Shown: positions 38,261 through 47,074, counted from the first letter of the stretch. The stretch is DNA of 64,000 nt from Rhizobium sp. TH135 (GCF_002855515.1 NZ_PKRP01000006.1:62001-126000); one strand, 5' to 3'. Notes: generated by a model from the letters alone, not told the origin. Numbers and translations: made by a program.

Positions 38261-38378
38261 CGCGAAAAGACGAACCGATCGCCGCAAGCGTGATAAAATC
38301 CATTCAGAATTCTTGAGTTGACGGTTTCTGCCGAAAGACATCATCTACCGACGCATCCAGACACAAAGACAGGGCATC

Positions 38379-38960
38379 ATGGCTTCGCGCGCATACAACA
38401 TTCCCAATCTCCTGACCTACGCCCGCATCATCGCCGTGCCGCTCATCGTCGTGTGCTTCTTCCTCGAGGGCAAACTGCAGAGTTCCGATTTCGCTCGCTG
38501 GACCGGTCTTGCGATCTTCATCGTCGCCTCGATTACAGACTATCTCGACGGCTATCTGGCGCGCATCTGGAACCAAACCTCGAATATCGGAAAGATGCTG
38601 GACCCGATTGCCGACAAGCTGCTGATCGCCTCTGTGCTGCTGCTGATGGCGGCCGATGGTACGATTGCCGGCTGGTCGATCTGGGCGGCCATCACCATTC
38701 TCTGCCGCGAAATCCTCGTTTCGGGTCTGCGCGAATATCTGGCGGCGTTGAAGGTTTCCGTGCCTGTGACCCAGATTGCCAAGTGGAAGACCACGGCGCA
38801 GATGTTCGCGCTCGCCTTCCTGCTGGCTGGTCCCGCCGGTGACAAGGTACTTCCCTACACGACCGAGGCCGGGATCACGCTGCTCTGGATCGCCGCGATC
38901 CTGACCATCTACACCGGCTACGACTATTTCCGCGCCGGCGCGAAGCACATGGTGGATTGA
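38379..38960 (+). CDS. pgsA: CDP-diacylglycerol-glycerol-3-phosphate phosphatidyltransferase
   Basis: PgsA makes phosphatidylglycerol phosphate in the inner membrane. The 193-aa protein has several membrane helices and the CDP-alcohol phosphotransferase signature D-G-x2-A-R-x8-G-x3-D-x3-D, seen as DGYLAR followed by GKMLDPIADK. The N-terminus NIPNLLTYARI is typical of PgsA. The moaD start lies immediately after the stop, so the two are cotranscribed. Confidence 0.95.
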   Translation: MASRAYNIPNLLTYARIIAVPLIVVCFFLEGKLQSSDFARWTGLAIFIVASITDYLDGYLARIWNQTSNIGKMLDPIADKLLIASVLLLMAADGTIAGWSIWAAITILCREILVSGLREYLAALKVSVPVTQIAKWKTTAQMFALAFLLAGPAGDKVLPYTTEAGITLLWIAAILTIYTGYDYFRAGAKHMVD

Positions 38961-38961
38961 G

Positions 38962-39216
38962 ATGGCGAAGATCGTGTACTTCGCCTGGGTCCGCGAGCGG
39001 ATCGGCAAGGGTGAGGAAGAAATCGACATTCCCGCCGATGTGAAGACGGCCGGCGATCTCGTGACCTGGCTTGCCACCCTCGGGGAGGGATACGAAGAGG
39101 CTCTTCGCTTTCCGAAGGCGATCCGTGTTGCGGTCAATCAGGAGCATGTGGAGCACCACGAATCGATCGCGGGTGCCCGCGAGATCGGCATCTTTCCGCC
39201 GATGACCGGGGGCTGA
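38962..39216 (+). CDS. moaD: Molybdopterin synthase small subunit (sulfur carrier)
   Basis: MoaD carries sulfur as a C-terminal thiocarboxylate to convert cPMP to molybdopterin. The 84-aa protein has the ubiquitin-like start KIVYFAWVRERIGKGEEEID and ends in the required Gly-Gly (FPPMTGG). It begins one base after the pgsA stop, and moaE follows 25 bp downstream. Confidence 0.95.
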   Translation: MAKIVYFAWVRERIGKGEEEIDIPADVKTAGDLVTWLATLGEGYEEALRFPKAIRVAVNQEHVEHHESIAGAREIGIFPPMTGG

Positions 39217-39241
39217 GAGGCCCGCCGCCGGAGTTCAGACC

Positions 39242-39715
39242 ATGACGGCCAAGCCTACACCCACCATTCGCGTCCAGCGGAATGATTTCGACGCGGCCGC
39301 TGAAGCGCAGGCTCTGACGCGTGGGCGGAAGGATATCGGGGCGCTGGTGTCCTTCGTCGGCCTCTGCCGCGACGAGGCCGGCAGCCTCGCGGCCCTCGAA
39401 CTCGAACATTATCCGGGCATGGCGGAAGCCGAGATGACTCGGATCTGCGAACTCGCGGTCGAGCGCTTCTCGCTGCTTGGCATTACCGCCATCCATCGCT
39501 TCGGCCGCATCGAGGCCGGCGAGCAGATCGTGCTCGTCATTGCCGCAGCACCCCATCGGCAGTCGGCTTTCGACGGTGCCAACTTCGTCATGGACTTCCT
39601 CAAGACCTCCGCTCCCTTCTGGAAGAAGGAGCATGGCCAGGATGGGTCGAGCGGTGAATGGGTCGCGGCGAAGGACGCCGACGACAGCGCGCGGGATCGC
39701 TGGATCAAGGAATGA
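39242..39715 (+). CDS. moaE: Molybdopterin synthase catalytic subunit
   Basis: MoaE binds cPMP and receives sulfur from MoaD. The 157-aa protein has DIGALVSFVGLCRDEAGS near residue 35, LELEHYPGMAEAEM, AIHRFGRIEAGEQIVLVIAA and the catalytic-lysine region FLKTSAPFWKKE near the end. The cofactor made here could serve the molybdopterin oxidoreductase at 29934-32048. The last 11 bp overlap the convergent LivH-type permease gene. Confidence 0.96.
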   Translation: MTAKPTPTIRVQRNDFDAAAEAQALTRGRKDIGALVSFVGLCRDEAGSLAALELEHYPGMAEAEMTRICELAVERFSLLGITAIHRFGRIEAGEQIVLVIAAAPHRQSAFDGANFVMDFLKTSAPFWKKEHGQDGSSGEWVAAKDADDSARDRWIKE

Positions 39716-40601
39716 TGCGTTCGCGGCGGCTGAGTACCAGCAGCCAGACGAGCGCCGAGATGAGCACCGCATCCCGCCAGACCATTGGGCCGTAGGCGCC
39801 CCAGAGTTGCTCGGCAAAGGCGACAGCCGCGGCACCCAGCGCCGAATGCAGGGGGCGTGAATAGCCGCCGACGGCGGCGATTAGCACCACCTTCAGCCCG
39901 AAAATCAGACCGGCACCAAAATCCATGGTGCCGTAGAGCGCTGTTGCGGAGAGACCGCCCAAGGCGGCACAGACTGCCGCCGCCAAAAGTGAAAGCACGA
40001 AGATCCGGTCTGCATCGACGCCGATGAGGCGCGCCGCCAGAGGGTCCTGGCAGACCGCCTGCCACAAGCGCCCTGCCCGGCTCGCCGTCAGCAGCCAATG
40101 GCCGCCCACAACCAGCCCTGCCATCAGGGCGATATGCAGCAGCTGCAGTCTGGTGAGGCCTATTGGTACTCCATCGACCATGAGCAACGTCACCATTTGC
40201 TGGCCCATCGGCGGCAGCCAGAGACTGCGGGTGTCGAGCGCCAGGCGGGCGCCCTCCGACAGAAGCAGCACGACGCCAAGGGCGGCGACGATCACCGCGT
40301 TGGGCGACCTGTTGTGTAGCGGGAGCATGACATAACGCGCGTTCCAGAACCCTGCGAGCAAGGTGTAGGTGAGGCCGGAGACAAGGCCAAGGCCGAGCGC
40401 TGCCGGCAGGACGAGATAGAGGCGGTTCCAGCCATAATCGGTGAACAACAGGCAGATCTGCCCCGCAAAGGCGACCAGCGCGCCGAAGGTGATATCCGGC
40501 CGCTTCGTCACTCCAAAGGCGAGCGCGTAGCCGAATGCCAGACAGGCATAGAGGCTCGCCATCGGCAATGCGTTCAGGAGTTGTTGCAGCAGGTACGCCA
40601 T
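39705..40601 (-). CDS. Branched-chain amino acid type ABC permease (LivH-like), orphan
   Basis: The 298-aa protein has eight or so membrane helices and the LivH pattern: LLNALPMASLYACLAFGYALAFG at the start and GLIFGLKVVLIAAVGGY followed by PLHSALGAA near the coupling helix. These are features of permeases for branched-chain amino acids, urea or related solutes. No LivM, ATPase or binding protein gene lies next to it. It would need partners from elsewhere in the genome. GAGGGA precedes ATG 40601. It diverges from the CGNR regulator gene across a 59-bp gap filled by a large palindrome. Confidence 0.85.
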   Translation of the reverse strand: MAYLLQQLLNALPMASLYACLAFGYALAFGVTKRPDITFGALVAFAGQICLLFTDYGWNRLYLVLPAALGLGLVSGLTYTLLAGFWNARYVMLPLHNRSPNAVIVAALGVVLLLSEGARLALDTRSLWLPPMGQQMVTLLMVDGVPIGLTRLQLLHIALMAGLVVGGHWLLTASRAGRLWQAVCQDPLAARLIGVDADRIFVLSLLAAAVCAALGGLSATALYGTMDFGAGLIFGLKVVLIAAVGGYSRPLHSALGAAAVAFAEQLWGAYGPMVWRDAVLISALVWLLVLSRRERIIP

Positions 40602-40620
40602 CTGTCCCTCTTTGCACATT

Positions 40621-40652
40621 TATAACTGTCAAAATCGATTTTACCAGTTATA
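40621..40652. promoter_or_regulatory. 32-bp near-perfect palindromic operator
   Basis: The arms TATAACTG and CAGTTATA flank a core AAAATCGATTTT. Over 32 bp only two base pairs fail to match (40629/40644 and 40630/40643). It sits in the short gap between the divergent permease and CGNR genes, where both promoters must lie. A dimeric regulator, most simply the CGNR protein itself, could bind here and control both directions. Confidence 0.75.
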
Positions 40653-40660
40653 TTGAATCC

Positions 40661-41212
40661 ATGATCTTCTCTTGGACCCCTCACCGCTTTGCCGGTGGTG
40701 CGCTGGCGCTCGATGTCGCCAACAGCGTCATCCTTCGGCATGAACCAGACGGACGACGCGACCGCTTCGCCGTGCCGGAGCAACTGGCCGCTTTTCCGGA
40801 AGCGGCGTCGCAGCTCTCTGCGGAACGGGAGAAGTTCGGGGAGCTGCGGCCAGTCGCTCCGGAAAACGAAGCGCTGTTCCTGCATTTGCGCGAGGCAATC
40901 GACGGCTATTTCCGCCGCCGTATTGTCGGGGATGACAGTCGCACACAGCTTGCAGACCTCCTGGAGGCCTGCGCCGCCGCCCTGCGCACCGCCATCAGCG
41001 ATGATAGTCTGGAGGCCGCGACCGCCCATTCGGCGCTTGGCCTTGTCTGTGAGCCACAGCCGGAGCGCATGAAGATCTGCGGCAATTGCGGCTGGCTCTT
41101 CATGGACCGCAGCAAGAACCGCAGTCGAACCTGGTGCGACATGGCGGTCTGCGGCAACCGGGTGAAGGCCAATCGTCACTACCACCGGAAAAAGAAGGAG
41201 GTCTCGCCATGA
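40661..41212 (+). CDS. CGNR zinc-finger transcriptional regulator
   Basis: The 183-aa protein has an N-terminal ABATE-like region (RFAGGALALDVANSVIL) and a C-terminal zinc finger of the CGNR type: CGNCGWLFMDRSKNRSR followed by WCDMAVCGNRVKANRHYHRK. The four Cys would bind zinc and the basic tail contact DNA. Such proteins are ligand-responsive regulators in many bacteria. ATG 40661 follows the palindrome by 8 bp. It overlaps the lipoprotein gene as ATGA. Confidence 0.9.
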   Translation: MIFSWTPHRFAGGALALDVANSVILRHEPDGRRDRFAVPEQLAAFPEAASQLSAEREKFGELRPVAPENEALFLHLREAIDGYFRRRIVGDDSRTQLADLLEACAAALRTAISDDSLEAATAHSALGLVCEPQPERMKICGNCGWLFMDRSKNRSRTWCDMAVCGNRVKANRHYHRKKKEVSP

Positions 41213-41721
41213 AGGCGGTCTCGATCTGCGTTTCCCTGCTCGTGGGGCTCGCGAGTTTGGCGGGTTGCCAGCGTGAAGATCTGGATGAGCCCCTCAAGCT
41301 CTCCGGCAAGGTCTTCATCTTCAATTACCGTGTGGCGCAGGCAAGTTATGTCGTGACGCTTGCCCGCAACGGGCCGCTGCCCGATCCGAGCTTTGTAGAG
41401 ACCACATTCGAGAACCCTGCCGGCGGCGCTCCACTCGTTACGCGTGCCAAGATCTTCCCCTTCTGGGAGAAGGTGTCGCTGGAGAGCCCGCCCGTGCACT
41501 GCGTCGTCAAGGACCGGCCGTATGCGGTCTCGATCCGTATCCTCGATGGATCGGACAAGGTGCTGCAGACCATCGAGACGACGCTGACATCGAGCCTCGA
41601 CCAGACGATCATGCCCGGAAAGGCACTGGTGGTGGGGCCGGTCTACACGCCCAATCCCGAGGTCTATGGCGCCGACGGGACGGTGGACTATGCGCAGGAA
41701 GAGACATGTCCGGCGGCCTGA
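41209..41721 (+). CDS. Lipoprotein of unknown function
   Basis: The 170-aa protein has a lipoprotein signal peptide ending LASLAGC, so Cys20 should be lipidated. The mature part (LSGKVFIFNYRVAQASYVVT, then ENPAGGAPLVTRAKIFPFWE and the terminal EETCPAA) looks like a small beta-sandwich; I do not recognise a family. Its start overlaps the CGNR stop (ATGA). It should be expressed from the palindrome-controlled promoter, which links it to the regulator and perhaps to the permease. Confidence 0.8.
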   Translation: MKAVSICVSLLVGLASLAGCQREDLDEPLKLSGKVFIFNYRVAQASYVVTLARNGPLPDPSFVETTFENPAGGAPLVTRAKIFPFWEKVSLESPPVHCVVKDRPYAVSIRILDGSDKVLQTIETTLTSSLDQTIMPGKALVVGPVYTPNPEVYGADGTVDYAQEETCPAA

Positions 41722-41756
41722 AGCGGCACCCCGGCACGGTACCTTAGGCAACGAAA

Positions 41757-41780
41757 AACCGGAGCCTTTCGGCCCCGGTT
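41757..41780 (-). terminator. Rho-independent terminator of ndk
   Basis: On the minus strand AACCGGGGCC and GGCTCCGGTT pair with one mismatch around a GAAA loop and are followed by T residues (A at 41754-41758). It is about 45 bp past the ndk stop and may also serve the convergent lipoprotein gene. Confidence 0.8.
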
Positions 41781-41825
41781 CATCAATTCTTCCAATGTCT
41801 TGAGGCTTTAGCCTCAGGACTTGAT

Positions 41826-42248
41826 TCAGCCGACGATCTCGGTGTCTGCGAACCAGTACTTGATTTCTTCGGCAGCGGTTTCCGGAGCGTCCGAACCGTG
41901 AACCGAGTTTTCGCCGATCGAGAGGGCGAACATCTTGCGGATCGTGCCTTCGTCGGCATTGGCCGGGTTGGTGGCGCCCATGATTTCGCGGTTCTTCAGG
42001 ATGGCGTTTTCGCCTTCGAGAACCTGGACGACGGTCGGGCCAGAGGTCATGCCTTCAACCAGTTCGCCGAAGAAGGGGCGTTCCTTGTGAACGGCGTAGA
42101 AGCCTTCGGCTTCGCGCTGGCTCATCCATACGCGCTTGGAAGCGACGACGCGCAGGCCGTTGTCTTCGAAGACCTTGGTGATCGCACCGGTCAGGTTGCG
42201 CTTTGTGGCATCGGGCTTGATCATCGAGAAGGTGCGTTCAATCGCCAT
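41826..42248 (-). CDS. ndk: Nucleoside diphosphate kinase
   Basis: Ndk moves the gamma-phosphate between nucleoside triphosphates through a phospho-His. The 140-aa protein has [18 protein letters not shown] at the start and the active-site His in [13 protein letters not shown]. Length is typical. AAGGATG precedes ATG 42248; three more codons upstream lack support. Confidence 0.97.
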   Translation of the reverse strand: MAIERTFSMIKPDATKRNLTGAITKVFEDNGLRVVASKRVWMSQREAEGFYAVHKERPFFGELVEGMTSGPTVVQVLEGENAILKNREIMGATNPANADEGTIRKMFALSIGENSVHGSDAPETAAEEIKYWFADTEIVG

Positions 42249-42365
42249 CTGTCTCATCCTTTTGTCTGTCAGGGAAAGTGGGCGGTATCTACCCGCCCCG
42301 AATCACGAAGACAAGAGGGGTCCACGAATTTCACGCCGACGTCATAATCGGGCTCCCGCACACCC

Positions 42366-43049
42366 TTACGCCACGGCCCGGGCAACACCCTTGTGGAGAT
42401 CGAGGCAGCGAACGAACCACCGGCTGACCGGGTCATCCTCCGGCAGGTGAAGGGATCCCGTGGTGATCCTCAGCCACTGCAGCGCACCGAACAGGATGTA
42501 GTCGCCAAACAGCGGCTTTTCGCCACCGACAAAGGGCTGGAAAGACAGCATGTGGCGAAGTGGCTGGAGGGCTGCCGGCAGTGCTGCGATCGCCGCATCC
42601 CGTCCGGCTGCGATCTCCTCAAGGCTCTTGCCAAGACGCTCTTCCCGGCTCTTGCGGAAATAAGCCTGGTCAATGGGGTCCAGCATATCGTGGATGTCGA
42701 TCAGCGCGATGCGGGTGATCGCGCCATGGACGACATGCTGGGCATAACCTTCCACCAGCCGCGCTGCGGCCTCGCCGCCCGGACCGCCGAAGAGGCTCGG
42801 CGCATCCGGATAGGCTTCTTCGAGATATTGCGCGATGCGGAAGCTGTCGGAGACCAGCTCCTGTCCATCCCGCAGAACCGGAACGGTCTTGGAAGCTCCA
42901 TTCTCCACCGTCGGGATCGCTGTGAAAGCCAGCGGGCGTTCTTCAAATACGAGCCCCTTGTGATGCAGTGCCATCACGACCTTCCAGCAATGCGGTGAAA
43001 AAGGGCGGGCTGCGTCGGTGCCGCAGAGAGAATAGAGGGTGATGGTCAC
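42366..43049 (-). CDS. Glutathione S-transferase family protein (LigE-like N-domain)
   Basis: The 227-aa protein has a GST thioredoxin fold with SPHCWKVVMALHHKGLVFEE near the N-terminus, the cis-Pro motif KTVPVLRDGQELVSDSF and a glutathione-binding DSFRIAQYLEEAY. The first region resembles beta-etherase (LigE/LigF)-type GSTs, but ether cleavage is not implied. The start is GTG at 43049, supported by AGGAG about 9 bp upstream; the longer frame upstream lacks a GST pattern. It diverges from the dinB-like gene across about 135 bp. Confidence 0.87.
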   Translation of the reverse strand: MTITLYSLCGTDAARPFSPHCWKVVMALHHKGLVFEERPLAFTAIPTVENGASKTVPVLRDGQELVSDSFRIAQYLEEAYPDAPSLFGGPGGEAAARLVEGYAQHVVHGAITRIALIDIHDMLDPIDQAYFRKSREERLGKSLEEIAAGRDAAIAALPAALQPLRHMLSFQPFVGGEKPLFGDYILFGALQWLRITTGSLHLPEDDPVSRWFVRCLDLHKGVARAVA

Positions 43050-43184
43050 TTGGCGTCTCCTGATGTCTCGCCAGACAACCGCATCACGGAGCTCGATGCA
43101 AATCAGCAATTTTCATGGAACCCATCAGCCCCATTGCTCTCAAATCGGTCTAGGTTGAGCGACGATCGCGATCAGGAGAACGAG

Positions 43185-43691
43185 ATGCAGAACTACCAGA
43201 TGCTTGCCGAGTACAATGCCTGGGCCAACCGGCTCATTTATGCCGCCGCGTCCGAGCTCTCTGCCGAAGAGCTGGAGCGGGACACTGGCGCCTTCTTCGG
43301 CTCGGTCTTCGCGACCCTTAGCCACATCCTCACCGCCGACCGCGTCTGGCTCAATCGTTTCACCGGAGAAGGCCCGAAGCCAACGGCGCTCAATGAGCGC
43401 CCCTATGAGCGGTTCGACGATCTGCGTGCAGCACGCGTGGAAGAGGACGACCGCTTCATCCGCTATACCCGCAGCCTGACGCCTGACGCGATCGAGCAGC
43501 CGTTCACCTATTCGCCGGTCAGTTCACCCGAGATCGTGACCCAGAAGCTCTGGCCTGCCCTCACCCATGTCTTCAACCACCAGACCCATCACCGTGGGCA
43601 GGTGCATGCCGGATTGACCGGAATGGGAAAGCCAAGCCTCAGCCTCGACCTCGTCTATTTCGTCCGCAGCGAGGGCAAGGTCTGGCTTTGA
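43185..43691 (+). CDS. DinB-family protein
   Basis: DinB/YfiT proteins are four-helix bundles with a metal-binding His triad; some are thiol S-transferases. The 168-aa protein has NYQMLAEYNAWANRLIYAA, LSHILTADRVWLNRF (first His) and HVFNHQTHHRGQVH (second and third His). AGGAG lies 8 bp before ATG 43185. It is divergent from a GST, which fits a shared thiol-chemistry role; that link is inference. Confidence 0.88.
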   Translation: MQNYQMLAEYNAWANRLIYAAASELSAEELERDTGAFFGSVFATLSHILTADRVWLNRFTGEGPKPTALNERPYERFDDLRAARVEEDDRFIRYTRSLTPDAIEQPFTYSPVSSPEIVTQKLWPALTHVFNHQTHHRGQVHAGLTGMGKPSLSLDLVYFVRSEGKVWL

Positions 43692-43738
43692 GGAGTGGCA
43701 TCCCCCTCGATAAGCCGAGGGCTGCTGAACAAAAAAAA

Positions 43739-43761
43739 GAGGCCGCGATGATCGCGGCCTC
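43739..43761 (-). terminator. Rho-independent terminator of the first chemoreceptor gene
   Basis: GAGGCCGCGA and TCGCGGCCTC form a perfect 10-bp stem with a 3-nt loop, followed on the minus strand by eight T (43731-43738). It lies 35 bp past the chemoreceptor stop and may also stop transcription from the dinB-like gene. Confidence 0.9.
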
Positions 43762-43795
43762 GTCTATTTGAAGCTTGCCCTGGAGCCTGCCGCTG

Positions 43796-45388
43796 TCAGG
43801 CGGCCCGTCGGGTCGCGTAGCCTGTCTTCGAGCCGACCTGGAACTGGGCCATCAGCTGATCGAGTGTCGTTGCCTCCTGCACGAGCTGCTCGATGGCAGC
43901 GCTTGATTCTTCGACCATCGCCGCGTTCTGCTGGGTGTCCCGATCGATCTGACCAATGGCTGAGTCGATTTCGGCAAGCCCCTGTGCCTGGCTCTTGGCA
44001 CCATCGATGATCTTGCAGATCTCCCGGCTGATTGCCTGAACCTCGGTCGAAATCGTGCTCAGGGCCTCGCCCGCCTGGTCGACCAGCGACACACCGTGGC
44101 GAACTTCTTCGCCTGATGTGTTGATCAGGGCCTTGATCTCCTTCGCCGCATTGGCGGAGCGCTGGGCGAGTTCGCGAACCTCCTGGGCGACGACCGCGAA
44201 GCCCTTGCCGGCTTCACCGGCACGGGCTGCTTCGACGCCAGCATTGAGCGCGAGCAGGTTGGTCTGGAAGGCGATTTCGTCGATGACACCGATGATGTTG
44301 GAAATCGACTGCGACGACTGCTCGATGCGGCTCATAGCGGAGACGGCATCGGTAACGATCGTGCCGGAGCGCTCCGCACCGGTTCTCGCCTGATTGACCA
44401 GTTTGCCGACCGAATCTGCGACGGAGGCCGTGTCCTTGACCGTCGACATGACGCTGGACAGGGCGCTCGCGGTTTCCTCGACCGAGACTGCCTGGCGTTC
44501 GCTTCGGGCAGAGAGGTCGTTGTTGGCCTGACCGATCTGGCCTGTGCCGTTCCGCAGGACCGAGGCAACCTGCCCCACCTGAGACACGACGACTTCGAGC
44601 TTCTGGACAGACGCGTTGAAGGAAGTCCGCAATTCATCGAGGGGGCCGGAGAAAGCAGTGTCGATGCGGCAGGACAGATCGCCATCCGCGAGCTTCTGCA
44701 AGGACTTTGCAAGCTCGGCCACGGCGAAATCGACGGCATCGGCTTCCCGCGCCTTTTCTGCTTCACGCTTGCGGCGTTCAGCTTCTGCCGCAGCATCGGT
44801 GCGTCTGGCGTGATCGGCCATCTCAACGGCCTCGCGCTCGGCGGCAACGGCTTCGGCGACGGACTTGTCGGAGACATCGAAAGCCTTGACGACCGCCGAG
44901 GTCAGGGCGATCAGGACGATGCTCTGCACGATCAGCACGACCGCATGCAGGACGACGCGCGAGAAGTCGGAATCGCCCGGGAAGACCGCCAGGGGCATCG
45001 CGACATAGAGCAGCAGATGGTGGACCGCGACGAGCGCGGCGTAACCGATGATGGCACGCCAGTCGATCCAGGCGGCGCAGATCGCCAAGCTTGCGAAGAA
45101 GTACATATGCAGGTCGATCTGTAGCGGCGATCCCTGGAATGCGAAGACCAGGATGGCGACAGTTGCCGCATTGGCCATGGAGGTGACCATGCGGGTGGTC
45201 GCGCCAGTGCGATCCTGTGCCCACAGCAAGGTGGCCGGTACCAGCAGAACGAGGGTCGCCAGGATCATCATCCAGTCGGGCCCCTCCTCGCGCACGAGGT
45301 TGCGGATCAAGATCAAGGCAAAGTTGATCCAGAGCAGTCCGACGATGCCGTAGGAGACCCTGTCTCTGAGCTTCTTCAGTTCATTCAT
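43796..45388 (-). CDS. Chemoreceptor with multi-helix membrane sensor domain
   Basis: Chemoreceptors signal to CheA/CheW. This 530-aa protein has no large periplasmic domain. Instead about six membrane helices (residues 15-190) hold His residues in [18 protein letters not shown] and [10 protein letters not shown] helical linker, a HAMP-like part ([17 protein letters not shown]) and the signalling domain follow, with the hairpin tip [20 protein letters not shown]. There is no C-terminal NWETF-type pentapeptide. ATG 45388 has AAGGA upstream and overlaps the stop of the small membrane protein gene (ATGA), so translation is coupled. Confidence 0.92.
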   Translation of the reverse strand: MNELKKLRDRVSYGIVGLLWINFALILIRNLVREEGPDWMMILATLVLLVPATLLWAQDRTGATTRMVTSMANAATVAILVFAFQGSPLQIDLHMYFFASLAICAAWIDWRAIIGYAALVAVHHLLLYVAMPLAVFPGDSDFSRVVLHAVVLIVQSIVLIALTSAVVKAFDVSDKSVAEAVAAEREAVEMADHARRTDAAAEAERRKREAEKAREADAVDFAVAELAKSLQKLADGDLSCRIDTAFSGPLDELRTSFNASVQKLEVVVSQVGQVASVLRNGTGQIGQANNDLSARSERQAVSVEETASALSSVMSTVKDTASVADSVGKLVNQARTGAERSGTIVTDAVSAMSRIEQSSQSISNIIGVIDEIAFQTNLLALNAGVEAARAGEAGKGFAVVAQEVRELAQRSANAAKEIKALINTSGEEVRHGVSLVDQAGEALSTISTEVQAISREICKIIDGAKSQAQGLAEIDSAIGQIDRDTQQNAAMVEESSAAIEQLVQEATTLDQLMAQFQVGSKTGYATRRAA

Positions 45389-45684
45389 GTGTTCATTCCT
45401 TGCAGGCAACCAAGTGCCAGATCATGGTTGATGACGAGCAAAGCGCCCGCATCGAGTAGCCGCTCCGGAAAATCCGGAGCCTGCGAATAAGCGACCGACA
45501 TCCAGGGGACGCTTCCAGCCCAGACGAAAGCGCCGTCTGCCCGGTCGATGACGGCCATCGAACCGGCCGCATTTGCAGCCGGTGAAGTTACGACGAGGAC
45601 AAAGGGGCCGGACGGCCTTGCCGCGATGACAGCGACAACGGCGACCGCTAGCGAGAAGTAGACAGCGGGAATGAGGGACTTCAT
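45385..45684 (-). CDS. Small membrane/periplasmic protein coupled to a chemoreceptor
   Basis: This 99-aa protein is unrecognised. It has one N-terminal hydrophobic helix ([18 protein letters not shown]), which is a signal anchor or signal peptide, followed by a soluble part ([20 protein letters not shown], then [20 protein letters not shown]). Its stop codon overlaps the chemoreceptor start, so the two are probably made together. A helper or ligand-sensing partner for the receptor is plausible but untested. ATG 45684 has a weak AGG upstream. Confidence 0.7.
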   Translation of the reverse strand: MKSLIPAVYFSLAVAVVAVIAARPSGPFVLVVTSPAANAAGSMAVIDRADGAFVWAGSVPWMSVAYSQAPDFPERLLDAGALLVINHDLALGCLQGMNT

Positions 45685-45974
45685 GGTGCCTACGGATGTT
45701 CGCCGGTCGAGTGCTTGGTAAGCGCTTCGCCGGCCTGCTCTGAGAACATCATTTAAAACACATACATCTCTAAATAATAATTAACTGAAGGGCAGAACCC
45801 CCTCATTCCTAAGGGGAATTTCAATTTGACAAAAGCCAAGGGAAAGCCCTTGAAGCGCGTCTCTGCCTTAACCGTTTCGTATGTGATGCCGTGTTACGAG
45901 ACCTGAATTCCGTGGGAATAGTTCCGGCTTCCCGCAGGTAAAGCGCAACTCATCGCATGATCAGGACGGTTTTG

Positions 45975-46997
45975 ATGAGCGGACTTCCAGACGATCTCCA
46001 GAAGATCACAGTCTTCATGCTGAAGCATCAGATCGCAGGGCTCCCCCGCAACTTCGAACTTGTCCATGAAGCCTTTACCGGCGGCAATTCGGATCTTGCG
46101 CGCGAGCTTGCAGCCCTTGGTGCCCGCCCGACGCAATCGGCGCTCGATCAGCTTGGCCTCAAGCACCGGCTTGCCGGTCATTGCGGTGTCTCCGCCGAGC
46201 GCCTGCAGGATGAAACGCTGAAGACGCTGACGCGGCTCAGCGACCAGCTGTCCCTTGGACTGACACAGAAGCGGGCCTTCACGAACTCGGTGGAAGGCGT
46301 GATCCGCTCGATCCGCGAGGATGTCAGTGTCGGTATCGACCAGTTGCTGGGCGAGCTGGATCTGCTCTCCTCGATTGCCAGAGATATGATCAAGGCGGAA
46401 ACCGCGCTCTCCTCCGATGTGGCCGAGGGGCTGGACAGCCTGAATGCCGCAGACCGTGCCATCCGTGCGGCGCAGGCTGCAATGAAACGCGATCATCTGA
46501 CGAGGCTTGCGAACCGCATCAGCCTCTTCCAGACACTGGAGGAGGTCCATTCGGCAGCCTCGGCGGCCAAGCCGAGCGCGCTCGTGCTGATCGAAATCCT
46601 CGACCTTCCCGGTCTGCAGCACCAATATGGCGACGAGGCCGTGAGCAAGCTGATCAAGGGACTGGCCGGCATCTTCCGCAAGGCGATCAAGAAGCACGAC
46701 TTCATCGCCCGCATCGAGGCCGATACCTTTGCCTTCGTCTTCGATGGCATCAATGCCGACGAGGCGCACATCATCGCCGAACGGCTGTTCACGACGGCCG
46801 AAAATAATCTCGTCTTCGCGTCCGAGACCTCGCCGGGCGTAGGCGGGCTGCCGCTCGCGATCGGTCACGCCATGGCGCATGAAGCCGCGGATCCGACGAG
46901 CTGGCTCGCCATTGCCAAGACCGCCACGATTTTGGCGCGGCAGAACCCGCGCCAGCCGATCATCGGCTACAAGCCCGGACAGCGCCAGGTCGCCTGA
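45975..46997 (+). CDS. Degenerate GGDEF-domain protein
   Basis: The 340-aa protein ends in a GGDEF-type fold (RDHLTRLANRISLFQTLEEV, about residues 174-193), but the active-site motif is changed: where GGDEF is expected the sequence reads IEADTFAF. Diguanylate cyclase activity is therefore unlikely. The N-terminal part is helical with no membrane segment. It may bind GTP, c-di-GMP or a protein partner. ATG 45975 (MSGLPDD) has AGGA 8 bp upstream; an ATG at 45957 is the alternative. It stands alone between a divergent chemoreceptor unit and the ABC-F gene. Confidence 0.8.
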   Translation: MSGLPDDLQKITVFMLKHQIAGLPRNFELVHEAFTGGNSDLARELAALGARPTQSALDQLGLKHRLAGHCGVSAERLQDETLKTLTRLSDQLSLGLTQKRAFTNSVEGVIRSIREDVSVGIDQLLGELDLLSSIARDMIKAETALSSDVAEGLDSLNAADRAIRAAQAAMKRDHLTRLANRISLFQTLEEVHSAASAAKPSALVLIEILDLPGLQHQYGDEAVSKLIKGLAGIFRKAIKKHDFIARIEADTFAFVFDGINADEAHIIAERLFTTAENNLVFASETSPGVGGLPLAIGHAMAHEAADPTSWLAIAKTATILARQNPRQPIIGYKPGQRQVA

Positions 46998-47074
46998 CGA
47001 GATCGCCTGACAGGCCCGACCGGGCACCCTCGCCCGCTTGCCTTTGGCCGTGACATCGGCCAAAAGCCAGAACC

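Noticed and set aside
36074-38344. 756-codon open frame opposite uvrC
   Set aside because: Antisense shadow; uvrC has all domains and overlaps its upstream neighbour properly.
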